DNA of 49,297 nt from Ruminococcus sp. (GTDB taxonomy: Bacteria; Bacillota; Clostridia; Lachnospirales; Lachnospiraceae): the NCBI GenBank assembly GCA_013911065.1, contig JACERV010000038.1, positions 1 to 49,297 of the forward strand, read 5' to 3'. The position numbers and the translations under genes were made by a program. Every line of letters begins with the position of its first letter. Positions within the stretch are counted from its first letter, which is position 1. This document shows positions 43,837-49,297 of the stretch, one piece after another. The notes below the pieces were generated by a model. The model saw nothing but the letters and a program-made list of their open reading frames with translations, searched no databases and was not told the origin of the DNA.

Positions 43837-43909
43837 GCTGAAATAGCTCAGTTGGTAGAGCACTTCACTCGTAATGAAGGGGTCGTCGGTTCAAGTCCGA
43901 TTTTCAGCT
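43837..43909 (+). tRNA. tRNA-Thr (anticodon CGT)
   Basis: A complete cloverleaf: acceptor stem GCTGAAA/TTTCAGC, D arm TAGCTCAGTTGGTAGAGCA, anticodon arm CTTCA-CTCGTAA-TGAAG (anticodon CGT, reads ACG), T arm GTCGG-TTCAAGT-CCGAT. CCA is not encoded. A terminator hairpin follows at 43921. Confidence 0.96.
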
Positions 43910-43920
43910 TGGTAGAAAAT

Positions 43921-43962
43921 AGCCGCAAATTCAGTGTTTACAAGGGGTTGCGGCTTTTTTAA
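43921..43962 (+). terminator. Terminator after tRNA-Thr
   Basis: AGCCGCAA...TTGCGGCT followed by TTTTTTAAATTTTTTT. Confidence 0.88.
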
Positions 43963-44078
43963 ATTTTTTTCGGTGTTCAAACGCATTTTTTGATAGGTAT
44001 TTATTCAATTTATCTTTTGAGCAGGATTCTTCACTTTTAAACTCAGCAACACATATTTATAATAAAAATTAAGAAATA

Positions 44079-44107
44079 GCCCGGAATTGGTAAGGATTCC
44101 GGGCATT
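44079..44107. terminator. Hairpin GCCCGGAAT...ATTCCGGGC
   Basis: A stem with loop TGGTAAGG, followed by ATTTGTG. Nearly the same stem occurs at 44245 and, with a one-base change, at 49046. No gene precedes it closely, so it may be a leftover of a lost gene. Confidence 0.6.
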
Positions 44108-44147
44108 TGTGAAAGTGATGTGGTGAAGTAAAATAGAAAAATAATTA

Positions 44148-44276
44148 TTGACAAATTTAGACAATTATTGTAAGATACTTATATACAAAAGAAGTTACTA
44201 CATATGTAATTAAAATACAAATGAATAAGTTGCAAAAGATAAATAACCCGGAATCTCAATTGATTCCGGGTTTGTT
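44148..44276 (+). ncRNA. Candidate small RNA: promoter to terminator, about 95 nt
   Basis: TTGACA (44148-44153), 17-base spacer and TAAGAT (44171-44176) predict a start near 44183. A perfect terminator hairpin (AACCCGGAATC/GATTCCGGGTT, 44245-44272) with TTGTT follows about 65 bases later, with no reading frame between. The transcribed part includes TTACTACATATGTAA. I do not recognise it. Otherwise 43963-44466 holds no gene. Confidence 0.45.
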
Positions 44277-44466
44277 GCGTTTGGGGAAAATAACACATGC
44301 TATATAGATTTTTTTACTCATTAACCTTATCTGCTTTACATTGAATAACCAGTCATTCCCTTTGAATGGTTGGTAATAAATTTTTTTTCGGTGTAAAAAC
44401 ATACTTCATATAGTAAGAGAGTCTAATAATAAGTGCACCAAAATGAAAAATGATGCGCTTGAAAAA

Positions 44467-44877
44467 TTAGTATCCGGAGTTATCTGAATCAAATTTTGTG
44501 TGATGAACTGTGCCGTATGGATGCTGTGGAGGAGCATAGATAGAAAAAAGCTTCAAATCAAAGCATTCATTGTTCTTTAGATTATGCCATGTCCCGGCGG
44601 GGATAATAATGGCTGATTGACTAGAAACGATATACTGATATTTAAGACAATCCTTTTGATTGCCCATCATCATGAGTCCGCCACCACATTCAATATAAAG
44701 AAATTGATCAAGATGAGGATGCATTTCTAATCCGATTTCAGAATTTGGAGGTATACTCATTAATGTAAGTTGGAGGTTTGTTCCTGTCCATCTGGCAGTA
44801 CGAAAATTATTGTTAAAAAAAGCTTCTCTTTTGAGATTTGTAACAAATGGGTTATCCCCACAATCATAAATACTCAT
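44467..44877 (-). CDS. Cupin-domain protein
   Basis: A 136-residue single-domain cupin. Metal-site motifs are seen: GLEMHPHLDQFLYIECGGGLMMMG and later IIPAGTWHNLKNNE with PYGTVHHTK at the end. AGAGGTGATATC precedes the ATG. Such small cupins are often isomerases, or sugar- or stress-linked binding proteins; no substrate can be named. It stands alone in the accessory region, divergent from the PP-loop gene. Confidence 0.88.
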   Translation of the reverse strand: MSIYDCGDNPFVTNLKREAFFNNNFRTARWTGTNLQLTLMSIPPNSEIGLEMHPHLDQFLYIECGGGLMMMGNQKDCLKYQYIVSSQSAIIIPAGTWHNLKNNECFDLKLFSIYAPPQHPYGTVHHTKFDSDNSGY

Positions 44878-44954
44878 GATATCACCTCTATTAATAGAAT
44901 ATGTTAACTTATTGAAATAGTGAAAGTATTAAAATTTTGTGAAAGAAGGATGAA

Positions 44955-45662
44955 ATGAATATTGTATCTTTTGGGGGAGGCACTAATAGCACTGCCTTAC
45001 TGATTGGAATGTATAGAAAAGGAATACCGGTTGATTTGATTTTATTTGCGGATACCGGAGCCGAGTCTCCACATACCTATGAGTTTGTACAGCGATTTGG
45101 AAAATGGCTGAAAGAACATGGTATGCCAGAAATTACGGTTGTTAAGAACGTTAATAAAGACGGTGATATTTTTACATTGGAACAAGAATGTTTGCAATCT
45201 AAAAGTTTACCGAGTATTGCCTATGGCTGGAAGAAGTGTAGTTTGAAACACAAGATAGGCCCGCAGGACAAGTTTTGCACAATTATGGACCTTGTAAAGA
45301 GGTATGGAATAATTGTGAATAAGAAATACAAGAAGGTTTATGCATTAATTGACTGGGGATGGTACAGAGAGGACTGTATACGGGTAATACATGAGGAGGG
45401 GGTACCCCTGCCAGGAAAGAGCAGCTGTTTCTTTTGTCCATCCATGAAAAAACCGGAAATAAAACATTTGCGGAGAACCCACCCTGAATTGTTTGCTAGG
45501 GCAATAGCCATTGAGGAAAATGCACAAGAAAGCCTGGTTAAAGTTAAGGGACTTGGAAGGAATTATGCTTGGAAAGATTTTATGGAGTGGGAAGATAGCC
45601 AGATAAGCATGTGTGAGTTCTACGAGGAAAATGAGATTTCATGTAGCTGTTACGATGGCTAA
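44955..45662 (+). CDS. PP-loop ATPase, PAPS-reductase-like protein
   Basis: A 235-residue protein with the PP-loop SFGGGTNSTALLIGM at the N-terminus, as in PAPS reductases, tRNA thiolases and the DndC/phage-encoded relatives. The segment FADTGAESPHTYEFV is typical for the phosphoadenylylsulfate reductase family. A Cys cluster (KSSCFFCPSM) sits near residue 158 with an additional Cys pair in the middle (KKCSLKHKI) and at the very end (CSCYDG). No sulfate-assimilation genes lie nearby, so a nucleic-acid-modification or phage-derived role is as likely as sulfur reduction. Not resolved. Confidence 0.8.
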   Translation: MNIVSFGGGTNSTALLIGMYRKGIPVDLILFADTGAESPHTYEFVQRFGKWLKEHGMPEITVVKNVNKDGDIFTLEQECLQSKSLPSIAYGWKKCSLKHKIGPQDKFCTIMDLVKRYGIIVNKKYKKVYALIDWGWYREDCIRVIHEEGVPLPGKSSCFFCPSMKKPEIKHLRRTHPELFARAIAIEENAQESLVKVKGLGRNYAWKDFMEWEDSQISMCEFYEENEISCSCYDG

Positions 45663-45673
45663 CAAACTGAGAT

Positions 45674-45832
45674 TTATTTCTTGTTTTTTGTTCGGTCTAT
45701 GAATAGTCCGATTAATAGACCGAAGGAAAGACCAAGAGCCAGATTGTCAATTGACAATCCAAAGATTAGCCCTAAACTTAAGCCGATGGCTATTCCATCA
45801 GAGTTTTTATTTTTATTATTATTTGCTGACAT
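45674..45832 (-). CDS. Small two-repeat Gly-rich membrane peptide (52 aa)
   Basis: A 52-residue protein, preceded by AAGGAGAAAATTTTC. After a polar start (SANNNKNKNSDG) come two similar 17-residue hydrophobic blocks, IAIGLSLGLIFGLSIDN and LALGLSFGLLIGLFIDR, then a basic tail. The glycine-zipper-like pattern predicts a pair of membrane helices. Small proteins of this type recur in gut Firmicutes but have no known function. The longer frame on the plus strand here is a shadow. Confidence 0.75.
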   Translation of the reverse strand: MSANNNKNKNSDGIAIGLSLGLIFGLSIDNLALGLSFGLLIGLFIDRTKNKK

Positions 45833-45916
45833 GAAAATTTTCTCCTTTGCAAGTAATATTTTACAACATTTTTTTGGATATGTATATAGGGTTTATCAGT
45901 AATAATTTCGAATAGA

Positions 45917-45947
45917 GCGTCCGGATGCTGAGTGCCGGGGAAAGAGG
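45917..45947 (+). repeat. Linker repeat, copy 1 (31 bp)
   Basis: GCGTCCGGATGCTGAGTGCC followed by GGGGAAAGAGG; identical to 47551-47581 except for one base. In one frame it reads RPDAECRGKR and then meets a stop, which suggests the tail end of a toxin linker. Confidence 0.85.
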
Positions 45948-45955
45948 TAGAAGAA

Positions 45956-46222
45956 ATGGGTAATAGAATTGTAAAACATTCATCTCGTTACTCTGGTCCC
46001 GCAGGAGATTGCAGGTCAGCTAGTGAAATTTTTGAGGGAATTGAAAAACGCGCCCAACAGTCACAGACGGCATTTAGTAAGTTGCGAGATTGCCTAGATA
46101 ACACATTGGAAGAAATGATCTTGTCTAGTTATGAAGGGGTTGTAGAATCTATCAAAAACACTTTTATAGAGTGGTGGAGCGAACATGATATTGATGTCAA
46201 AGAAAGATTGGAAAGTCGCTAA
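45956..46222 (+). CDS. Small hypothetical protein (88 aa), accessory region
   Basis: An 88-residue helical protein from the ATG at 45956, preceded by AAAGAGGTAGAAGAA. Not recognised. N-terminal MGNRIVKHSSRYSGPAGDCR is followed by one long amphipathic helical region (FEGIEKRAQQSQTAFSKLRD, NTLEEMILSSYEGVVESIKN) and TFIEWWSEHDIDVKERLESR. The size and helical pattern loosely resemble WXG100-like or type VII secretion accessory proteins. It starts 8 bases after the first linker repeat, so it may be part of toxin/immunity debris. Confidence 0.6.
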   Translation: MGNRIVKHSSRYSGPAGDCRSASEIFEGIEKRAQQSQTAFSKLRDCLDNTLEEMILSSYEGVVESIKNTFIEWWSEHDIDVKERLESR

Positions 46223-46330
46223 ACTGAAACTTGCTAATAGATGTCAAGTGCTTTTTGATAAAAAATAATTAGTAAAAAGGGTAACTTTAATAAACACCAT
46301 GATTAATGATGAAAATAGGCAGAAGGTAGA

Positions 46331-46843
46331 TTATTTATAAATTTCCATTACACGCGCATAGTAGATTCGCAAAAACTTATTAACACCGGTCATTTTGGCA
46401 ACAGTTTTATATTTGCCCTCTGATTCTTTTTTAATAATAAATTGGTATACAGCATCATTTTCAGGCTTATGTACTTTCAACGAATGCATCACTTCATAAC
46501 ATGCTCTTCGAAGATAAGCTGAACCTCGTTTTGAAATGTGTCTGTTTGTCCCTTCAAACTGGCCTGAATATTCTGGCAGAGTATAAGCAATTGACTGCAT
46601 TTGTCGCAATAATAAATCAGCAGAGGAGCTGGCTTGTTTTAATAGTAAAAGACATTGAGATAGAGCAAGGGAGGTACTAACATCAGGGCTGCGGGTAGTG
46701 ATGCTATTGGATGCTGCTTCATATATGGCGAGAGCTTTTTTCTGAGAACTCCGACAGCGATGTCTTTTAGCAAATGCAATATAACTGTTTGTAAATCGCT
46801 TTTTCCCCCATTTGAAGGATTCTTTCGTAGCTTTGATATTTTT
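46331..46843 (-). pseudogene. IS110-family transposase, C-terminal remnant
   Basis: A 171-codon open stretch on the minus strand (46331-46843) reads as the end of an IS110-family transposase: KWGKKRFTNSYIAFAKRHRC at its start, then LLRQMQSIAYTLPEYSGQFE, then the Transposase_20 region SKRGSAYLRRACYEVMHSLK and KMTGVNKFLRIYYARVMEIY. No start codon is present until 46609 and the DEDD catalytic half is absent, so it is a decayed element. No intact ends are apparent. Confidence 0.85.
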
Positions 46844-46942
46844 CTACAAAATCAAAGAAAAAGGTGTTTTCTAAGTATCTGGAGGAAATAGGGATAATGT
46901 TTTGAATGCCAGGCATAATTTCATCAACCAAAAGGGAGAGAC

Positions 46943-47083
46943 TTGACGAAAGTAAAAGAAGAATGGGACAACAGGCAAGAAACAGTGGAAGTTCTTAAAT
47001 ATCTTAATGAGAATTATTTTACAGATGGTTTTAATGATGCAAATGTAGCGTTGGAAATTGCTATTCAGGAGTTGGAAAACTAA
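46943..47083 (+). CDS. Small acidic ORF (46 aa) before immunity-like gene 1
   Basis: A TTG-started frame of 46 codons with AAGGGAGAG just upstream. The protein (start MTKVKEEWDNRQETVEVLKY, end VALEIAIQELEN) is helical and acidic. It precedes the immunity-like gene at 47143. A comparable short frame precedes the second paralog. Function unknown; it could be a remnant of a longer protein. Confidence 0.5.
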   Translation: MTKVKEEWDNRQETVEVLKYLNENYFTDGFNDANVALEIAIQELEN

Positions 47084-47142
47084 TGTTTAACCATTTTGCC
47101 AGAGAGACATATATTATTATAAAAATGTATTGCTGGTGAACG

Positions 47143-47496
47143 ATGATTACAGAAAATTATTCTATTTCATTTTTGGGACTTGATCCACTATATTACTCAT
47201 CAACAATTGTTGGAAATAATTGGAATATAGCTGCAGACAAAATTTATGAAGAAACTGGTATTCGTATTTCAGGGAGGATACAAGAAAGTTATATTGTTGG
47301 TCAAGATGAGGAAGAACTTAATAACACTATTATTTTTTTAGTTGAAAGTTCAAGAGTTCCCGAGGAAGTAGCAACTGAGGAGGAGTACTGGAATGCTTAT
47401 AGAGATGTTATCGAAGAGGTTAGACGTAGATTGGGAAATCCCAGGATGGATCTAACAATAAAGAGGGAGGATATGTACCATTTTAAAAAAATTTAA
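47143..47496 (+). CDS. Immunity-like protein, paralog 1 (117 aa)
   Basis: A 117-residue protein that I do not recognise. It shares 55 of 117 positions (counted by eye, ungapped) with the protein at 47952. Conserved parts include LDP.YY, W(N).AA.K.YEETGI.I.G, (E)YW.AY and LGNPR near the end. About 65 bases upstream of both genes are also alike (TATTATAAAAATGTAT). Small, acidic, cytoplasmic and duplicated in tandem among linker repeats and truncated reading frames: these are typical traits of orphan immunity proteins of polymorphic toxins. That role is inference. Confidence 0.7.
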   Translation: MITENYSISFLGLDPLYYSSTIVGNNWNIAADKIYEETGIRISGRIQESYIVGQDEEELNNTIIFLVESSRVPEEVATEEEYWNAYRDVIEEVRRRLGNPRMDLTIKREDMYHFKKI

Positions 47497-47502
47497 CATA
47501 AT

Positions 47503-47581
47503 CCGAGTGGTAGAGCGTACCACTCAATTAAATGTACAAGCAATATAAAAGCGTCCGGCTGCTGAGTGCCGGGGAAAGAGG
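47503..47581 (+). repeat. Linker repeat, copy 2, with conserved upstream part
   Basis: The 31-bp linker (47551-47581) is preceded by a stretch (GTGGTAGAGCGTACCACTCA, ATGTACAAGCAATATAAAA) that recurs at 48315-48360. The GTGGTA...TACCAC part forms a small hairpin. Confidence 0.8.
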
Positions 47582-47746
47582 AACAAGATATTTGAAGAGC
47601 ATTTTGTGAGAGGGGATACCTATAAACAGTCCTATAATCTGGGGGGTATTATCAAAATAAATACCAATGGAAATCTGGGAGATTATAGTATTGAGGGCAT
47701 AGATGGTGGCGGTTGTTACGTTACATTGAGCTTAAAACGTGATTAG
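47549..47746 (+). pseudogene. Truncated toxin-tip-like fragment (65 codons, no start)
   Basis: An open frame without a start codon reads from the linker (KRPAAECRGKRNKIFEEHFV) through YKQSYNLGGIIKINTNGNLG, then YSIEGIDGG and YVTLSLKRD to a stop at 47744. A stop codon also closes it upstream at 47546. It looks like the C-terminal domain of a larger protein cut off at the conserved linker, as seen for displaced toxin tips. The domain is not recognised. Confidence 0.6.
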
Positions 47747-47773
47747 CTAAAACTTACATTAAAGGAGTTTGGG

Positions 47774-47905
47774 ATGGAAGAATTAATTAACCATGCAATT
47801 AAAACGGTGCAGGATAGCAATATAACAGATGAAGGTAAGGCTTTCTTGATTTGCTGGAGAGCTATTTAGAGCTGCTTAAGCAGCAAAACTGCAATTTAAC
47901 CGTTT
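47774..47905 (+). pseudogene. Short frameshifted ORF before immunity-like gene 2
   Basis: From the ATG at 47774 (AAAGGAGTTTGGG before it) the frame reads MEELINHAIKTVQDSNITDE and ends early (FLICWRAI, stop). Shifting the frame near 47842 gives FLDLLESYLELLKQQNCNLT, which continues the helical pattern. This suggests one frameshift in a formerly longer gene. Confidence 0.5.
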
Positions 47906-47951
47906 CGACAGGGAAACATATACTATTATAAAAATGTATGAATGGTGAATT

Positions 47952-48305
47952 ATGGAAACTGAAAATTATATAATTGCATTTTTTAATCTTGATCCTCAAT
48001 ACTACACAAGGGCTATTATCGGTGATATTTGGAATGCAGCTGCACGGAAAGTTTATGAGGAAACCGGTATTATAATTGTAGGAGAGGTATTTGACAGCTA
48101 TTTTGTTGATCCAAGTAACGAAGTACTTAACGGACAAAATATATTCACGATTAAGAGTATAAGGATACCTCACAGAATGGGAACTGAATTTGAATATTGG
48201 GATGCGTATAAAAATGTGGTTATAGAGGTTAAAAATAACCTGGGAAATCCTAGGATAGGACTGATAACCGAAAAAGTAACACTTAATGTTTTTGAGCAGG
48301 TTTAA
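47952..48305 (+). CDS. Immunity-like protein, paralog 2 (117 aa)
   Basis: A 117-residue paralog of the protein at 47143, equal in length and alignable without gaps (55 identical positions by eye). Start METENYIIAFFNLDPQYYTR; shared motifs YEETGI, YW.AY and NLGNPRIG. Its start region is weak in ribosome binding sequence (GAATGGTGAATT), as is that of its paralog. It follows a truncated fragment and a frameshifted ORF and precedes the third, degenerate linker repeat. Probably an immunity protein kept after loss of its toxin; not proven. Confidence 0.7.
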   Translation: METENYIIAFFNLDPQYYTRAIIGDIWNAAARKVYEETGIIIVGEVFDSYFVDPSNEVLNGQNIFTIKSIRIPHRMGTEFEYWDAYKNVVIEVKNNLGNPRIGLITEKVTLNVFEQV

Positions 48306-48314
48306 AATAAATAA

Positions 48315-48415
48315 GTGGTTGAGAGTACCGCTCAATTAAAAATGTACAAGCAATATAAGAGCATCCGGCCGCTGAAGCTGTACATAAAACACCATATCTA
48401 TTATCCATGAGACAG
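48315..48415 (+). repeat. Linker repeat, copy 3 (degenerate)
   Basis: The upstream part (AGTGGTTGAGAGTACCGCTC, AATGTACAAGCAATATAAG) matches copy 2 closely, and the linker begins alike (GCATCCGGCCGCTGAAGC), reading HPAAE in the toxin frame, then diverges. The fragment after it (VHKTPYLLSMRQ) ends at a stop at 48416-48418. Confidence 0.65.
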
Positions 48416-48503
48416 TAATTGGAACCGTCGGGCAGAGTAAGCACGGGGTCAATTAAGAACTTTCCCACTTTTGCTCCATATACTAAGTATAGGAGGTATT
48501 GCT

Positions 48504-49013
48504 ATGGCGATGATAGATGAAATATTAAGTGAGGTGCCACAGGCATATGCCGAGGTAAAGGGTTCGGATAAATATCCTGATATACAAGGGTGGGTTTATT
48601 TTTATGGGGCAAATGGAGGAACTATTGTGCTGGCAGAAATTTATGGCCTGCCGGATGAAGAGCAACAGTATTTAGGCAGATTCTTTGGCTTCCACATTCA
48701 TGAAGGAAGTACGTGCACAGGAAACCGGACAGACCCATTTGCTGACACGCTGATCCATTACAGCCCGGGATATGTACAACACCCCCAGCATGCAGGAGAT
48801 CTTCCGGTGCTTCTTTCTTTCTACGGTATGGCGTGGATGGTAGTATATACAGGAAGATTCAGACCTCAGCAGGTAGTTGGCAGAACTGTAGTAATTCATA
48901 GTAAACCAGATGATTACAGGACTCAGCCTCATGGTAATGCCGGAGAGAAAATGGCATGCGGCGAGATTAAAGAGTGGGGGAGCCAGTTAAGCGTAAATCT
49001 TATAGGCATATAG
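48504..49013 (+). CDS. sodC: Copper/zinc superoxide dismutase-like protein
   Basis: A 169-residue SodC-family protein from the ATG at 48504, preceded by ATAGGAGGTATTGCT. The expected metal ligands are present: FGFHIHEG (two His), the bridging His in LIHYSPGY, His in QHPQH, HAGDLP (His, Asp) and VVIHSKPDDY, followed by GNAGEKMACGEI with the disulfide-type Cys. No signal peptide is seen, unlike most bacterial SodC, so it should be cytoplasmic. Whether it is active in an anaerobe is open. A terminator follows. Confidence 0.88.
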   Translation: MAMIDEILSEVPQAYAEVKGSDKYPDIQGWVYFYGANGGTIVLAEIYGLPDEEQQYLGRFFGFHIHEGSTCTGNRTDPFADTLIHYSPGYVQHPQHAGDLPVLLSFYGMAWMVVYTGRFRPQQVVGRTVVIHSKPDDYRTQPHGNAGEKMACGEIKEWGSQLSVNLIGI

Positions 49014-49045
49014 ATTTCCCCAAAGAACTAAAAAGTTGATAAGGA

Positions 49046-49080
49046 ACAGCCCGGAGTCTGGTGAGGACTCCGGGCTTTGT
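49046..49080 (+). terminator. Terminator after sodC
   Basis: AGCCCGGAGTC, loop TGGTGA, GGACTCCGGGCT, then TTGTG. The stem resembles those at 44079 and 44245. Confidence 0.8.
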
Positions 49081-49184
49081 GGTGGGAAAGGAACTAATAA
49101 ATGGTGAGGAGATTAGTTCCTTTGTTAAATAAACAACTAAGTCAGAAAAAACTTACGCAATATTATAAGATTTGGTCTTAAGTC

Positions 49185-49207
49185 AATATAGTGGACACCA
49201 AAACGGC
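49185..49207. repeat. Likely end of an IS3-type insertion sequence
   Basis: TATAGTGGACACCAAAACGG lies just outside the transposase stop and matches the usual terminal repeat style of IS3/IS150-group elements (TGGACACC). The other end is beyond the window. Confidence 0.6.
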
Positions 49208-49212
49208 GACTT

Positions 49213-49297
49213 TTACGCAGCACCTTTTGAATGCAATTCGTTTGGTGTCTTGTAGCCTAAGCTACTGTGAATCCGCTTTTGATTGTACCAGGATTCT
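49213..49297 (-). mobile_element. IS3-family transposase (OrfB) C-terminus, cut by window edge
   Basis: On the minus strand the last 27 codons read WYNQKRIHSSLGYKTPNELH and end shortly after. The YN-x-KRIHSSLGY-x-TP motif is diagnostic of the IS3-group integrase C-terminus (DDE domain). The rest of the gene lies outside the window, so intactness cannot be judged. Confidence 0.9.

Noticed and set aside
43837-44466. Integrase or attachment-site duplication next to tRNA-Thr
   Set aside because: No integrase gene and no repeat of the tRNA 3' end could be found in the window.
45681-45902. 73-residue plus-strand frame
   Set aside because: No ribosome binding site and odd composition; the minus-strand 52-residue gene in the same place is better supported.
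46331-46609. A genuine 92-residue gene
   Set aside because: The same frame continues upstream to 46843 with IS110 similarity, so it is the end of a broken transposase.

Overview
The window looks like a chromosomal stretch of a Lachnospiraceae-type Firmicute (Clostridium cluster XIVa; Blautia, Dorea or Mediterraneibacter-like). The evidence is moderate GC, strong AGGAGG ribosome binding sites, the gene order ylxM-ffh-rpsP-khpA-rimM-trmD ... rplS-lepB-rbgA-lepB-rnhB-yraN, and the style of several proteins (750-residue glycogen phosphorylase, CmpB-type membrane protein, FeoA/FeoB pair). Genus and species cannot be fixed from sequence alone.

Layout. 1-3.65 kb: heterodimeric ABC exporter. 3.65-9.12 kb: OmpR-type response regulator, sensor kinase and a MacB/FtsX-type ABC transporter, a likely envelope-stress or peptide-resistance module. 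9.13-12.57 kb: TPP riboswitch followed by a thiamine-binding protein and a ThiXYZ-like pyrimidine ABC importer, with a repeat-rich leader. 12.6-14.5 kb: DUF47 protein plus Pit phosphate transporter. 14.5-15.5 kb: asnA on the minus strand. 15.6-16.5 kb: a gene-poor stretch with a decayed beta-carbonic anhydrase and a promoter-to-terminator unit that looks like a structured non-coding RNA. 16.6-19.7 kb: membrane protein, PHP phosphoesterase, prepilin peptidase, AraC regulator. 19.98-23.8 kb: glgP-malQ for glycogen/maltodextrin use. 24.9-27.2 kb: Fur-box-controlled feoAB. 27.2-31.3 kb: truA, thioesterase, several unrecognised Met-rich or Cys/Gly-rich proteins, intracellular subtilase. 31.6-43.8 kb: the translation/secretion housekeeping block, interrupted between trmD and rplS by an SCP-domain protein and a pyrimidine-nucleoside phosphorylase, ending with pgeF, mscS and tRNA-Thr.

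43.9-49.3 kb, downstream of the tRNA, is accessory DNA of lower coding density: a cupin, a PP-loop protein, a small two-repeat membrane peptide, debris that looks like polymorphic-toxin tips with duplicated immunity-like genes, an IS110 remnant, a Cu/Zn superoxide dismutase and the end of an IS3-family transposase.

The most interesting non-gene signals are the structured RNA candidate at 16011-16418, the tandem hairpins with a duplicated ribosome binding site before rimM, a family of palindromic repeats bounded by GTTACTGTTCAG-like ends, a 27-bp palindrome present three times before glgP and once before trmD, and the near-identical 31-bp linker repeated in the toxin/immunity debris. TruA carries Glu where the family has its catalytic Asp.
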